DNA of 64,000 nt from Nocardioides guangzhouensis (GCF_004519545.1 NZ_SDKM01000003.1:165868-229867); one strand, 5' to 3'. Counted from the stretch's first letter, positions 26,536-38,351 are shown. Made by a program: numbers and translations. Notes: generated from the sequence alone by a model not told the origin.

Positions 26536-27561
26536 ATGGCCGGCTACTTCGACGAGTCCCGGCTCGAAGACGAGCGTGCCCTCGGCGGGTACGACGCCCT
26601 GCTGCGCGACCTCGCCGAGTCGGGCGCGCGCGTGCGCCGCGAGGCCGTCGAGGCCGCCGAGGCGACCGCGGAGGCGTGGGAGCGCAACCGGGACGTCCGC
26701 CCGCGCGCGGTGATCGCCGCCGGTCCCGACTCGCGGCTTCTGCGCGCGGTGCTCGAGCCGTGGTGCCCGGTGCCGTTCGTGGCCTGGCCCGGGTCGCAGC
26801 TCCCCGGGTGGGCCGGCAGCCTCGACCTGGTCGTGATGCTGGCACCCGAGCGCTCCGACCCGGCCGCGGCGTCCGCGGTCGCGGAGGCGGTGCGCCGCGG
26901 CTGTCAGGTCGTGGTGGCCTGCGCCCCCGACTCGATGGTGGCCGAGCACGCGGCCGGCCGCTGGACCTCGATCCTGCCGACCCGCTCGGGCGACCAGCTG
27001 GCGACCGCGGTGGTCATGCTGGACTACCTGCACCGGGTGGGCCTGGGCCCGACCACGGACGCCGACGAGGTGGCGACCGCGCTCGACGACGTCGCCATCG
27101 CTTGCTCGCCGCACCGCGACCTCGCGGTGAACCCGGCCAAGGTGCTGGCGATCGCGCTGGCCGACGCCAACCCGCTGGTGTGGGGCGGGTCGGTGCTGGC
27201 CGCCCGCGCCGCCCGCCGGGTCGCGGAGTCCCTGCGCCGGGCGGTCGGCCGCGGCGCGCTGGCCGGTGACGCCGAGCACCTGCTGCCGGTGATCGAGGCG
27301 GCCCGCCCGCGTGACGTCTTCGACGACCCGTTCGGCGACGAGCCGGCCGATCGCCGGCCGGTGCTGCTGGTGCTCGACGACCGCGCCGAGGACGCCGTGG
27401 TCCGCGAGCAGCGCGGTCGGCTGCTGACCGCCGCCGACTCGCGTGGCGTGCGGGTCGAGACGGTGTCGACCGAGGCCGAGAGCGAGGTCGCGCGCTACGC
27501 CTCGCTCACCCTCCACGGCCGCTACGCCGCGGCGTACCTCCAGGTCGGCCACACCGACTGA
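26536..27561 (+). CDS. SIS-domain, TobH/Rv3256c-like protein
   Basis: A 341-residue protein beginning seven bases after the Trm112-like gene. The N-terminal segment LEDERALGGYDALLRDLAESGARVRR and the later SIS-like folds (RAVIAAGPDSRLLRAVL; DLVVMLAPERSDPAAASAV; NPLVWGGSVLAARAARRVAESLRR) match the actinobacterial TobH/Rv3256c family found between manB and manA. It resembles phosphoglucose/phosphomannose isomerases of the SIS type, but no activity is established. The manA gene expected next in mycobacteria is absent from this window. Confidence 0.85.
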   Translation: MAGYFDESRLEDERALGGYDALLRDLAESGARVRREAVEAAEATAEAWERNRDVRPRAVIAAGPDSRLLRAVLEPWCPVPFVAWPGSQLPGWAGSLDLVVMLAPERSDPAAASAVAEAVRRGCQVVVACAPDSMVAEHAAGRWTSILPTRSGDQLATAVVMLDYLHRVGLGPTTDADEVATALDDVAIACSPHRDLAVNPAKVLAIALADANPLVWGGSVLAARAARRVAESLRRAVGRGALAGDAEHLLPVIEAARPRDVFDDPFGDEPADRRPVLLVLDDRAEDAVVREQRGRLLTAADSRGVRVETVSTEAESEVARYASLTLHGRYAAAYLQVGHTD

Positions 27562-27720
27562 CCGGGCCCTCGCACCCCGTCGATCGGTCACGAACCGCAC
27601 GTTCCTGCCGCGATCTCGCGCGGTCGGGGACCCAACCGCAACGATCCCGGCGCTCGCTAGGCTTGCGCGCGTGACGACGCACAGGGCCGGACGGCGGGTA
27701 CGACGAGCGGGGGAGACCCG

Positions 27721-28824
<1,104 letters not shown>

Positions 28825-28937
28825 CGCCGTACGACGGGTCGGGACGCGTGTTGCGCGGTGCGTCGAGAATTCCCGGACGTGGGGATCCCGGGGCTACATT
28901 GGATCGACTGCCCGCCCGACGGAGGACATACACAAAC

Positions 28938-30368
<1,431 letters not shown>

Positions 30369-30390
30369 GCGGAGGCAGGGGAGTGGGGGC

Positions 30391-31113
30391 ATGAGCACAG
30401 CACCGAGCGCGCCCAACGCGGCATCGGACTACGGCACCAAGGGGCGGGTCCTCGTCGTCGACGACGACGCGTCCCTCGCCGAGATGCTCACGATCGTGCT
30501 GCGCCAGGAGGGCTTCGACAGCCGGGTCTGCTCCCGCGGTGACCGGGCCCTCGCGGAGTTCCGCGACTACCGGCCCGACGTGCTCCTGCTCGACCTGATG
30601 CTGCCCGGCAAGGACGGCATCGACGTGTGCAAGGAGATCCGCGCCGAGTCCGGCGTGCCGATCGTCATGCTCACGGCCAAGGGCGACACCGTCGACGTGG
30701 TCGTCGGCCTCGAGAGCGGGGCCGACGACTACGTCGTCAAGCCGTTCAAGCCCAAGGAGCTGGTGGCGCGGATCCGGGCCCGGGTCCGCCGCCTGGACCC
30801 CGAGGTCCAGGAGAGCCTGACCATCGGCGACCTCTCCATCGACGTGGCCGGACACTCCGTCACCCGGGACGGCAGGCCGATCAACCTCACCCCGCTGGAG
30901 TTCGACCTCCTCGTGTGCCTGGCCCGCAAGCCGTGGCAGGTCTTCACCCGCGAGGTGCTGCTCGAGCAGGTGTGGGGCTACCGCCACGCGGCGGACACCC
31001 GACTTGTCAACGTGCACGTCCAGCGGCTGCGGTCCAAGGTGGAGCACGACCCGGAGAACCCCGAGATCGTGGTGACGGTCCGGGGCGTGGGGTACAAGGC
31101 CGGAACTGCGTAG
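30391..31113 (+). CDS. mtrA: Response regulator MtrA
   Basis: A 240-residue OmpR/PhoB-type regulator. The receiver has the acidic pocket VVDDDAS, phospho-acceptor Asp68 in LLLDLMLPGKDG, and the conserved Lys in YVVKPFKPKEL. The winged-helix DNA-binding domain contains NLTPLEFDLLVCLARKP and VHVQRLRSKVEHDPENP. In actinobacteria MtrA controls cell division, wall metabolism and, in some genera, dnaA expression. It is followed six bases after its stop by the kinase gene mtrB and then lpqB, the conserved MtrAB-LpqB module. Confidence 0.96.
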   Translation: MSTAPSAPNAASDYGTKGRVLVVDDDASLAEMLTIVLRQEGFDSRVCSRGDRALAEFRDYRPDVLLLDLMLPGKDGIDVCKEIRAESGVPIVMLTAKGDTVDVVVGLESGADDYVVKPFKPKELVARIRARVRRLDPEVQESLTIGDLSIDVAGHSVTRDGRPINLTPLEFDLLVCLARKPWQVFTREVLLEQVWGYRHAADTRLVNVHVQRLRSKVEHDPENPEIVVTVRGVGYKAGTA

Positions 31114-31119
31114 GTCACG

Positions 31120-32721
31120 GTGGCCGAACGCAACCCCATGGCCGCCGTACGCCGCGGTCTCACCTTCTGGCGTCGCTCGATCCAGGCCCGGATCGTCATC
31201 AGCACGGTGCTGCTCAGCGCCCTGGTGGTCAGCGCCGTCGGGTGGTACCTCCTCCAGCAGACCCGCGACGGCCTGGTCGACAACCGGGTCGACGTGGTCC
31301 GCGCCGACGCGGCGCGGGAGACCGCCGAGGCCAAGGACCGCCTCGCCGCGGTGGTCGGCACCGACGACGACACGTCGCGCCAGCTCGAGCAGCTGATCGG
31401 GCCGATCGTCCTGCGCGGACAGTCGCGCGGCTTCTCCGTGGTGCTGGCCGGGCCGGTCGGCGACCGGCCGAGCGACCTGTCGGCAGGCGGCACCCGGACC
31501 TCCCCGGGCGTCGACCTGTCGTCGGTCCCGGACCGCCTGGTGCAGCACTTCGACGAGTCCCCGGCGACGGCGTGGACGTTCACCACGATCCGCACCGACG
31601 ACGGGTCGGGACCCGAGGAGGTGCCGGGCATCGCGGTCGGCTCCCGGATCCAGCTGCCGGCGGACCGCGGCTTCTACACGCTCTACTTCCTCTACCCGAT
31701 GAGCCAGGAGCAGGACACCATCGCGCTGGTGTCCCGCGCCCTGCTGACCGCCGGCATCCTGCTGCTGGTGCTGGTCGCCGGCCTCACCTGGCTGGTCACC
31801 CGGCAGGTGGTCAGCCCGATCCGGATGGCCCGCCGGGTCGCGGAGCGGCTCGCCGCCGGGCAGCTCGAGGAGCGGATGCGGGTGCGTGGCGACGACGACA
31901 TCGCCCGCCTCGGCACGTCGTTCAACCAGATGGCCTCCAGCCTCCAGCGCCAGATCCGGCAGCTGGAGGAGCTCTCGCGCGTGCAGCGACGGTTCACCTC
32001 CGACGTCTCCCACGAGCTGCGTACGCCGCTCACCACGGTCCGCATGGCCGGCGACGTGCTGCACGACGCCCGGTCCGACTTCGACCCGACGACGGCACGG
32101 GCCTCGGAGCTGCTCCAGACCGAGCTCGACCGGTTCGAGGGACTGCTCACCGACCTGCTCGAGATCAGCCGCTTCGACGCCGGCGCCGCCGCGCTCGACC
32201 TCGACGACGTCAACCTCGTCGACATCGCGTACCGCGTGGTCGACATGACGCGCGGCCTGGCCGAGCAGCGGGGCACCTCGGTCACCGTCAAGGCGCTCAC
32301 CGAGCCTTGCCTCGCCGAGGCCGACGCCCGCCGGGTCGAGCGGATCGTGCGCAACCTGGTCAGCAACGCGATCGACCACGCGGAGTCCGGAGGGATCGTG
32401 ATCCTGGTGAACGGGGACGACCACGCCGCCGCGCTCGCCGTACGCGACTACGGCGTGGGCCTGGCGCCGGGCGAGGCCGCACTGGTCTTCAACCGGTTCT
32501 GGCGGGCGGACCCGGCCCGCGCCCGGACCAGCGGCGGCACCGGCCTCGGCCTGTCGATCTCGCTGGAGGACACCCACCTGCACGGCGGGTGGCTGCAGGC
32601 CTGGGGCATGCCCGGCCGGGGCGCCCAGTTCCGGCTGACGCTGCCGCGCCACGCCGGCGCGGTGCTGCGCCAGAGCCCGCTGCCGCTGGTGCCCGAGGAT
32701 GCGGAGGACCGGAGCGCATGA
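31120..32721 (+). CDS. mtrB: Sensor histidine kinase MtrB
   Basis: A 533-residue membrane kinase. Two membrane helices (residues about 24-45 and 205-228) enclose an extracellular sensor domain. A HAMP linker follows (VVSPIRMARRVAERLAAGQLEERM), then HisKA with the phospho-His in SDVSHELRTPLTTVRMAGD, and an HATPase with NLVSNAIDHAE, YGVGLAPGE and GGTGLGLSISL. It phosphorylates MtrA; mycobacterial work links it to septum and pole localisation. The stop overlaps the lpqB start (ATGA), so stoichiometry is coupled. Confidence 0.95.
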   Translation: MAERNPMAAVRRGLTFWRRSIQARIVISTVLLSALVVSAVGWYLLQQTRDGLVDNRVDVVRADAARETAEAKDRLAAVVGTDDDTSRQLEQLIGPIVLRGQSRGFSVVLAGPVGDRPSDLSAGGTRTSPGVDLSSVPDRLVQHFDESPATAWTFTTIRTDDGSGPEEVPGIAVGSRIQLPADRGFYTLYFLYPMSQEQDTIALVSRALLTAGILLLVLVAGLTWLVTRQVVSPIRMARRVAERLAAGQLEERMRVRGDDDIARLGTSFNQMASSLQRQIRQLEELSRVQRRFTSDVSHELRTPLTTVRMAGDVLHDARSDFDPTTARASELLQTELDRFEGLLTDLLEISRFDAGAAALDLDDVNLVDIAYRVVDMTRGLAEQRGTSVTVKALTEPCLAEADARRVERIVRNLVSNAIDHAESGGIVILVNGDDHAAALAVRDYGVGLAPGEAALVFNRFWRADPARARTSGGTGLGLSISLEDTHLHGGWLQAWGMPGRGAQFRLTLPRHAGAVLRQSPLPLVPEDAEDRSA

Positions 32722-34475
32722 GGACGAACCCGATGACACGCGCGCTCACCGGCGTGGTGGCCGCGCTGCTGGTCGCCACCGTCGCGGCGGGCTGCGTGCG
32801 CCTCCCCGACGACGGCCCGGTCAACGTGACCGCGGACCAGCAGGACACCACCCTCGACGAGGGCTTCCCGTACGTCCCGCAGCCGCCACAGCCCGGCGAG
32901 ACCGCGACCGAGATCGTGCGCCACTTCCTCGACGCGATGACCGCGAACCCGATCCAGACCTCGGTCGCCAAGCAGTACCTCTCGACCTCGGCACGCGCGG
33001 CCTGGAACCCCGAGCGCCGGATGATCACGTACGCCGACGCGACGACGCCGACCGGCAACACCGACGTGGACGTCAACCTGATCGAGGCCAACCAGCTCGA
33101 CTCGCGGGGTGTCTGGGGTGGCCCGGTCCCCCGGAAGGACGCACGGCTGACCTTCCCGATGACCGTCGAGGAGGACGAGTGGCGGATCGCCCGGGCGCCG
33201 AACGCGATGATCGTTTCCGACTCGTGGTTCGCGTCGAGCTACCGTCAGGTGTCGCTCTACTTCTTCGACCCGACCGGCCAGATCCTGGTGCCAGAGCCGG
33301 TGTTCGTGCCCTCGGGCGAACAGTTCGCCACCTCCCTGATCCGCGGGTTGCTGCGCGGTCCGGGCAACCAGCTGCGCGGGGTGTCGAGGTCCTTCATCCC
33401 GAAGGGGCTCACCCTGGACCTGTCCGTGCCGGTGTCCTCCGACGGCCTGGCCGAGGTGACCCTGCAGGGCGACATCTCCGGCCTCGACCCCGAGACCGTC
33501 GAGCTCATGACCGTCCAGATCGCGTGGACGCTGCGCCAGGACCCGAGCGTCAAACGGGTCCGGGTCACCGTGGGCGACACCCCGATCACCCTCGCCGGCG
33601 AGGGCCCCGACTTCGACGTCGAGATCGGCCAGTCCTACGACCCGGCCGGTGTCTACGCCTACCAGGACATGTTCGGCCTGCGCGGTGGTCGGATGGTCAA
33701 CTCGGTCAACGGCAAGGAGACGCGGGTCAGCGGTCCGTTCGGCCAGCGCGACTACGCGCTCGGCGAGCTGTCGGTCGACCTCGCCGCCAGCGAGGTGGCC
33801 GGGGTGACCCGCGACCGCACGGCACTGCTGCTGGCACCCGTCGCCGCCGAGACCGGCCGCGTGGCGCGCCCGATCGTCTCCGGAGCGACCCACCTCCTCC
33901 ACCCGGCCTGGGACCACGCCGACCGGCTCTGGGTGGTCGACCGCACCGCCGACGGGGCCCGGATCTCCTACGTGCAGGGCAACCGCCGGGTTCCGGTGCG
34001 GGTGCCGGGCATCAGCGGCGAGGACGTCGTTGACTTCCTGGTCTCGCGCGACGGGTCCCGGATCGTGGCCGCGATCGACCGCCCCGGCAGCGACATCGTG
34101 GTGACCTCGCGCGTGGTGCGCCGTGACTCCTCGATCCGGGCTTCCCGGGCGCACACCATCGTGCGCGGCGCCGGTGAGCAGCTCCAGATCCGCGACCTCG
34201 GCTGGCGGTCGCCGACAGAGGTGGCGATGATCTCCGCGGTGACGGACGCCCTGTCCGAGGTGCGCACGTTCTCGGTCGACGGCTCGCCCGACACCGAGCT
34301 CGGCGACACTCCCACCGAGCTGATCCGCGAGAACGTCGTCCGGCTGGTCAGCTCGCCGAACGCCGACCGGTCCGCCTGGGTGGTGGCCACCGACGGCTCC
34401 GTCATCGAGCTGTCGCCCGAGCGGGACGTCTCATCGCCCGTGCTCGGCATCCGGTCGCTGACCTACGTCGGCTGA
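32718..34475 (+). CDS. lpqB: Lipoprotein LpqB
   Basis: A 585-residue lipoprotein. The signal peptide ends with the lipobox VAAGC near residue 24. The N-terminal region (LDEGFPYVPQPPQPGETATEIVRHFLDAM) and the central GerMN-like domain (FATSLIRGLLRGP) are followed by a WD40-like beta-propeller C-terminal half. In M. tuberculosis and Streptomyces LpqB binds MtrB and tunes MtrA phosphorylation. Overlap with mtrB by four bases supports the same role. ATG 32718 gives a normal lipoprotein signal. Confidence 0.94.
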   Translation: MRTNPMTRALTGVVAALLVATVAAGCVRLPDDGPVNVTADQQDTTLDEGFPYVPQPPQPGETATEIVRHFLDAMTANPIQTSVAKQYLSTSARAAWNPERRMITYADATTPTGNTDVDVNLIEANQLDSRGVWGGPVPRKDARLTFPMTVEEDEWRIARAPNAMIVSDSWFASSYRQVSLYFFDPTGQILVPEPVFVPSGEQFATSLIRGLLRGPGNQLRGVSRSFIPKGLTLDLSVPVSSDGLAEVTLQGDISGLDPETVELMTVQIAWTLRQDPSVKRVRVTVGDTPITLAGEGPDFDVEIGQSYDPAGVYAYQDMFGLRGGRMVNSVNGKETRVSGPFGQRDYALGELSVDLAASEVAGVTRDRTALLLAPVAAETGRVARPIVSGATHLLHPAWDHADRLWVVDRTADGARISYVQGNRRVPVRVPGISGEDVVDFLVSRDGSRIVAAIDRPGSDIVVTSRVVRRDSSIRASRAHTIVRGAGEQLQIRDLGWRSPTEVAMISAVTDALSEVRTFSVDGSPDTELGDTPTELIRENVVRLVSSPNADRSAWVVATDGSVIELSPERDVSSPVLGIRSLTYVG

Positions 34476-34556
34476 GCCGCCCCGCTCAGCCGTCACCGTC
34501 CACAGGCGCCCGGGGCGCCGGTTGCGGAGCCGGCGCTGCGGCCGTGGGATGGCGGC

Positions 34557-35276
34557 GTGCTGGCACCGCTCGTCGACCTGGTCACCGGGTCGGCCTGCGC
34601 GGGCTGCGGCGAGCCCGGGCGGGTGCTGTGCCGGTCCTGCGCGGCCGGGCTCGGCGACCGGGCCCGCCCGGTGCGCCCCACGCCCTGCCCCGACGGTCTC
34701 GCCGCGTGCTGGGCGGCAGGGGAGTACGCCGGGCTGCTGCGGACCCTGCTGCTCGGCCACAAGGAGCACGCCCAGCTCTCGCTCCGCCGCCCGCTCGGGC
34801 GGCTGCTGGCCGGCGCGGTGGCCGGTCTGGTCACCCCGGACGGCGCCGCGGCGACCGCCCCGTGCGGACCGGTGGTGCTGGTCCCGGTGCCCTCGCGGTC
34901 GGCGACCGTCCGCGCCCGCGGCCACGACGCGACGTACGCACTGGTGCGGGCGGCCGGGGCCGTGCTCACCGCCGGCGGCGTCCCCGCGACCCCGGCCCGG
35001 CTCCTCCGTGTCGGGCGGGTGGCCGACCAGTCCGGCCTCGACGCCTCGGAGCGGGCTGCGAACCTGGCCGGCTCCATGCACTGTCCGGCGCCGGCGCTCG
35101 CTCGGCTCGCCCGGCGCCACCCGGCGGCGTACGTCGTGGTCTGCGACGACGTGCTCACCACCGGCGCCACCGCCCGCGAGGCACAACGTGCCCTGATGTC
35201 CTCCGGTGTGCCGTTGGTCGGGATTGCCACGGTTGCGGCCACGCGCAAACGCTCCCCGGGAAGTCAACCCCACTGA
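34557..35276 (+). CDS. ComF-family phosphoribosyltransferase-like protein
   Basis: A 239-residue protein. The N-terminus carries two CxxC pairs (CAGCGEPGRVLCRSC) typical of ComF zinc ribbons. LVPVPSRSATVRARGHD is the ComF substrate region, and the PRPP-binding loop is VVVCDDVLTTGATARE. ComF proteins support DNA uptake in naturally competent bacteria; the orthologue here (like Rv3242c) has no proven activity. It sits between lpqB and the ribosome hibernation gene in the same order as mycobacteria. The start is GTG 34557. Confidence 0.88.
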   Translation: MLAPLVDLVTGSACAGCGEPGRVLCRSCAAGLGDRARPVRPTPCPDGLAACWAAGEYAGLLRTLLLGHKEHAQLSLRRPLGRLLAGAVAGLVTPDGAAATAPCGPVVLVPVPSRSATVRARGHDATYALVRAAGAVLTAGGVPATPARLLRVGRVADQSGLDASERAANLAGSMHCPAPALARLARRHPAAYVVVCDDVLTTGATAREAQRALMSSGVPLVGIATVAATRKRSPGSQPH

Positions 35277-35315
35277 CGGCTGGAATAGCGGCGAGGGAGG
35301 AAGTAGCGTCATTTC

Positions 35316-35595
35316 ATGGAGTCCGTCCGGGTCCGTGGTTGCGTCGGAGGGACCAATGCGTCGCTCCGGCTAGCCGATGCCAGTCGCAGGCAAAGCGGTC
35401 CACGTAAGGCCATCGACCGGGGTGCGAGCCCCGCGTCGGGCGGCCGATCACGGTGCGGCTTAGAGGTAAGTCCTGCCCTGTCCCCGTCGCCAGATGCGAC
35501 GGCCGGACGGGAGAAGGTGGGTAGTGGCACCAAGCTGCGAGAGCCTCAGCAGGCGGTTGTGGGGTCGAAGACCAGGTCGGCCGGACGGACTCCAT
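35316..35595 (+). ncRNA. Probable raiA RNA (large structured RNA upstream of hpf/raiA)
   Basis: A 394-base gene-free gap precedes hpf. Its 280-nt core is closed by a perfect 15-bp long-range stem (35316-35330 with 35581-35595). Internal hairpins are clear, for example CGGGG/CCCCG at 35418-35422/35429-35433 and GTCGC/GCGAC at 35486-35490/35496-35500. The conserved raiA RNA motif is described as a large structured RNA directly upstream of raiA (hpf) genes in Firmicutes and Actinobacteria, with unknown mechanism. Location, size and closing stem fit; I cannot run a covariance search. No ORF in the span has family-like protein sequence. Confidence 0.75.
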
Positions 35596-35670
35596 CCCAC
35601 GCCCGGTCCCGCCCACCTGCGGTGATCCGGGCGTGCCGACGCAACTGAACCCACGGTACGGGAGGTCTAC

Positions 35671-36291
35671 ATGGATGTTGTGGTCAACGCTCGGCACTGC
35701 GAGGTGTCCGACCGGTTCCGTAGTCACGCAACTGAGAAGCTGGCCCGGCTCGAGAAGCACGACCATCGGATCATCCGCGTGCAGGTCGAGGTCGAGAAGG
35801 AGCGCAATCCCCGCCAGGCCGATCGTGCCGTCAAGGTAGAGCTCACCGCCCTGTCCAAGGGGCCGGTCATCCGTGCCGAGGCCGCGGCCGAGGACAAGAT
35901 GGGTGCGCTCGACCTCGCCGTCGACAAGATGGCCGCGCAGATGCGCCGCGCCGCCGACCGTCGCCGGGTGCACCACGGCCGGCACACGCCGGTGTCCGTG
36001 GGCGAGGCGCTCGCCGACGCCGGCCCGGCGCCCACGGAGACCGAGGCCGACGGCGTGGTCACCACGGAACGCCAGGTCGGCCCGATCACGGTGACCGGCG
36101 ACGGACCGCTGGTGGTCCGGGAGAAGTCGCACCCGGCCTCGCCGATGACGCTCGACCAGGCGCTCTACGAGATGGAGCTGGTCGGCCACGACTTCTACCT
36201 CTTCGTCGACAAGGAGAGCGAACGGCCGTCGGTCGTCTACCGCCGCCGCGGCTACGACTACGGCGTGATCTCGCTCGACGTGGTCAGTTGA
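35671..36291 (+). CDS. hpf: Long-form ribosome hibernation promoting factor
   Basis: A 206-residue protein. The N-terminal S30AE domain (MDVVVNARHCEVSDRFRSHA ... VRVEVEKERNP-like segment ... EDKMGALDLAVDKMAAQMRR) and the C-terminal dimerisation domain (MTLDQALYEMELVGHDFYLFVDKESERPSVVYRRRG) define the long HPF type that makes 100S ribosome dimers in stationary phase. A GGGAGG site lies 6 bases before ATG. It follows the candidate raiA RNA by 75 bases, so leader RNA and protein may share a transcript. In mycobacteria the orthologue is Rv3241c. Confidence 0.94.
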   Translation: MDVVVNARHCEVSDRFRSHATEKLARLEKHDHRIIRVQVEVEKERNPRQADRAVKVELTALSKGPVIRAEAAAEDKMGALDLAVDKMAAQMRRAADRRRVHHGRHTPVSVGEALADAGPAPTETEADGVVTTERQVGPITVTGDGPLVVREKSHPASPMTLDQALYEMELVGHDFYLFVDKESERPSVVYRRRGYDYGVISLDVVS

Positions 36292-36348
36292 CGACCCGTC
36301 GGTGGCCAGTTCACCGCTGTATGGACCGGCATCTGACATGATGCGCCT

Positions 36349-37032
36349 GTGAGCGAGAGCACCTCCACCTCGGAGCCCGAGCCGATCCGGGTCCTGGTCG
36401 TAGACGACCAGGAGCTGTTCCGGCGGGGTCTGGTCATGTTGCTCGGCGTCGAGCCGGGCATCGAAGTCGTCGGTGAGGCCGGTGACGGAGTCGAGGGCAC
36501 GAACCTTGCGGCGAGTGCCGCCCCCGACGTCGTGCTGCTGGACGTGCGGATGCCCAAGAGATCGGGCATCGAGGCGTGCACAGCGATCAAGGAGACGGTG
36601 CCGTCGGCCAAGATCATCATGCTGACGGTCTCGGACGAGGAGGCCGATCTCTACGAGGCGGTCAAGAGCGGGGCCTCGGGCTACCTGCTGAAGGACTCTT
36701 CCATCGAGGAGGTGGCCCAGGCGGTCCGGGTGGTGGCCGACGGGCAGTCGTTGATCAGTCCGTCCATGGCGGTCAAGCTGATCGACGAGTTCAAGCAGAT
36801 GTCGAAGCCGGAGCGCAGCCAGGTCCCGGGCCTGCGGCTCACCGAGCGCGAGCTCGAGGTGCTGAGGCTGGTGGCCAAGGGCATGAACAACCGCGAGATC
36901 GCCCGGCAGCTGTTCATCTCGGAGAACACCGTCAAGAACCACGTCCGCAACATCCTGGAGAAGCTCCAGCTGCACTCGCGCATGGAGGCCGTCATGTACG
37001 CCGTGCGCGAGAAGCTGCTCGACATCCCGTGA
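36349..37032 (+). CDS. NarL/LuxR-type response regulator
   Basis: A 227-residue regulator. The receiver domain has LVVDDQELFRRGL, phospho-acceptor Asp65 in VVLLDVRMPKRSG and Lys in GYLLKDSSIEE. The LuxR helix-turn-helix is LTERELEVLRLVAKGMNNREIARQLFISENTVKNHVRNIL. No kinase gene is adjacent, so it is an orphan here, although the kinase at 317-2455 and the unlinked location make pairing uncertain. It lies 57 bases after hpf, with a CATGAT-like -10 close to its GTG start. Confidence 0.9.
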   Translation: MSESTSTSEPEPIRVLVVDDQELFRRGLVMLLGVEPGIEVVGEAGDGVEGTNLAASAAPDVVLLDVRMPKRSGIEACTAIKETVPSAKIIMLTVSDEEADLYEAVKSGASGYLLKDSSIEEVAQAVRVVADGQSLISPSMAVKLIDEFKQMSKPERSQVPGLRLTERELEVLRLVAKGMNNREIARQLFISENTVKNHVRNILEKLQLHSRMEAVMYAVREKLLDIP

Positions 37033-37042
37033 GCCGCCGCTG

Positions 37043-38221
37043 ATGCAGTCCCTCTCACGGCGGCAGGCGCGCCGCGTCGCGCTCGCCGCCCAGGGGTTCC
37101 GCGACCCCCGGCACACGACGCCGACGATGCGGACGTTCTCGCGGACGCTGGCGCGCACCGGCGTGCTCCAGGTGGACTCGGTCAACGTGCTGCAGCGCGC
37201 CCACTACATGCCGCTGTTCTCGCGGATGGGCGCCTACGACACCGAGCTGCTCCGCCGCGCCGCCGAGAAGCGGCCCCGGCGGATCGTCGAGTACTGGGCG
37301 CACGTCCAGGCCTTCATGCCGGTCGACCTGTGGCCGGTGATGCGGCACCGGATGGACCACTACCGCGAGCGCCGCGGCAAGTGGTGGAGCGGCGTCGACC
37401 AGGACCTGCTCGCGTCGGTCCGCGCCGAGGTCGCCGCGCGAGGTGCCTCCACGGCGCGCGACCTCGACGACGGCACTCCGCGCCGCAAGGACCACTGGGG
37501 CTGGAACTGGTCCGAGGCCCGCAAGGCCCTGGACTTCCTCTACATGTGCGGTGACCTGGCGATCGCCGGTCGCAACAGTCAGTTCGAGGTGAGGTACGAC
37601 GTGCCGGAGCGGGTGCTGCCCGCGGCGGTCCTCGACGCCCCGACCCCCACCGTCGAGGACGCGACCCGCGAGCTGGTGCGCCGGGCGGCCGCGTCCCACG
37701 GGGTCGCCACCGCGAAGTGCCTGCGCGACTACTACCGGATGCACAACGACCACGTGAAGCCGGCGATCCAGTCCCTCGTCGACGCCGGCGAGCTCGAGCC
37801 GGTGACGATCGAGGGCTGGACGCGTCCGGCGTACCTCCATCGCGATGCGCGGCTGCCCCGCAGGGTGGATGCGCGGGCCGTGCTCAGCCCGTTCGACCCG
37901 GTGGTGTGGGAACGCGAGCGGACCGAGCGGCTCTTCGACTTCCACTACCGGATCGAGATCTACACCCCTCCGGAGAAGCGGGTGCACGGCTACTACGTGC
38001 TGCCGTTCCTGCTCGGGGACGAGATCGTGGCCCGGGTCGACCTCAAGGCCGACCGCCCGTCGGGCACCCTGCTGGTGAAGGCTGCGTACGCCGAGCCGGG
38101 AGCGCCCGAGGAGACCGCCGAGGAGCTGGCCGACGAGCTGAAGGCCCTGGCCGCCTGGCTCGACCTCTCCGGCATCTCGGTCACCGACCGTGGCGACCTG
38201 GCCCCGCTGCTCCGCTTCTGA
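37043..38221 (+). CDS. YcaQ/AlkZ-like winged-helix DNA glycosylase
   Basis: A 392-residue protein of the HTH_42 family. SLSRRQARRVALAAQG at the N-terminus, LQVDSVNVLQRAHYMPLFSRMG, RRIVEYWAHVQAFMP, and the C-terminal LLGDEIVARVDLKADR match the crosslink-repair glycosylases YcaQ and AlkZ. The catalytic QxQ or QxD motif expected after the first winged helix appears as LQVDSVN, placing Gln and Asp in the right spacing. It would unhook alkylated bases or interstrand crosslinks. The ATG starts ten bases after the response regulator, so the two may be cotranscribed. Confidence 0.85.
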   Translation: MQSLSRRQARRVALAAQGFRDPRHTTPTMRTFSRTLARTGVLQVDSVNVLQRAHYMPLFSRMGAYDTELLRRAAEKRPRRIVEYWAHVQAFMPVDLWPVMRHRMDHYRERRGKWWSGVDQDLLASVRAEVAARGASTARDLDDGTPRRKDHWGWNWSEARKALDFLYMCGDLAIAGRNSQFEVRYDVPERVLPAAVLDAPTPTVEDATRELVRRAAASHGVATAKCLRDYYRMHNDHVKPAIQSLVDAGELEPVTIEGWTRPAYLHRDARLPRRVDARAVLSPFDPVVWERERTERLFDFHYRIEIYTPPEKRVHGYYVLPFLLGDEIVARVDLKADRPSGTLLVKAAYAEPGAPEETAEELADELKALAAWLDLSGISVTDRGDLAPLLRF

Positions 38222-38240
38222 ACCGCCCCCCGACAACCGC

Positions 38241-38310
38241 TGTAACGCGGTGTTCTTGTCGGTCAGTGCTGGTTCGAGCACGTGCTGAGTGACAAGAACA
38301 CCGCGTTACA
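38241..38310. repeat. 70-bp palindromic element with perfect 20-bp arms
   Basis: The arms 38241-38260 and 38291-38310 are perfect reverse complements over 20 bases. The 30-base loop has its own 5-bp stem (38266-38270/38277-38281). It lies between convergent genes and could act as a bidirectional terminator, but the arms (TGTAACGCGG...) are richer in A/T than a simple GC terminator and lack a U-run, so a dispersed palindromic element is more likely. Confidence 0.85.
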
Positions 38311-38351
38311 TGGGCAACGAGTTGCAGGGTACGGCGGCCGGCGGGTCGGGG

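Noticed and set aside
28825..28937. Possible SAH or SAM riboswitch before ahcY
   Set aside because: I could not find the conserved core of any known class in the 113-base leader; a covariance search would settle it.
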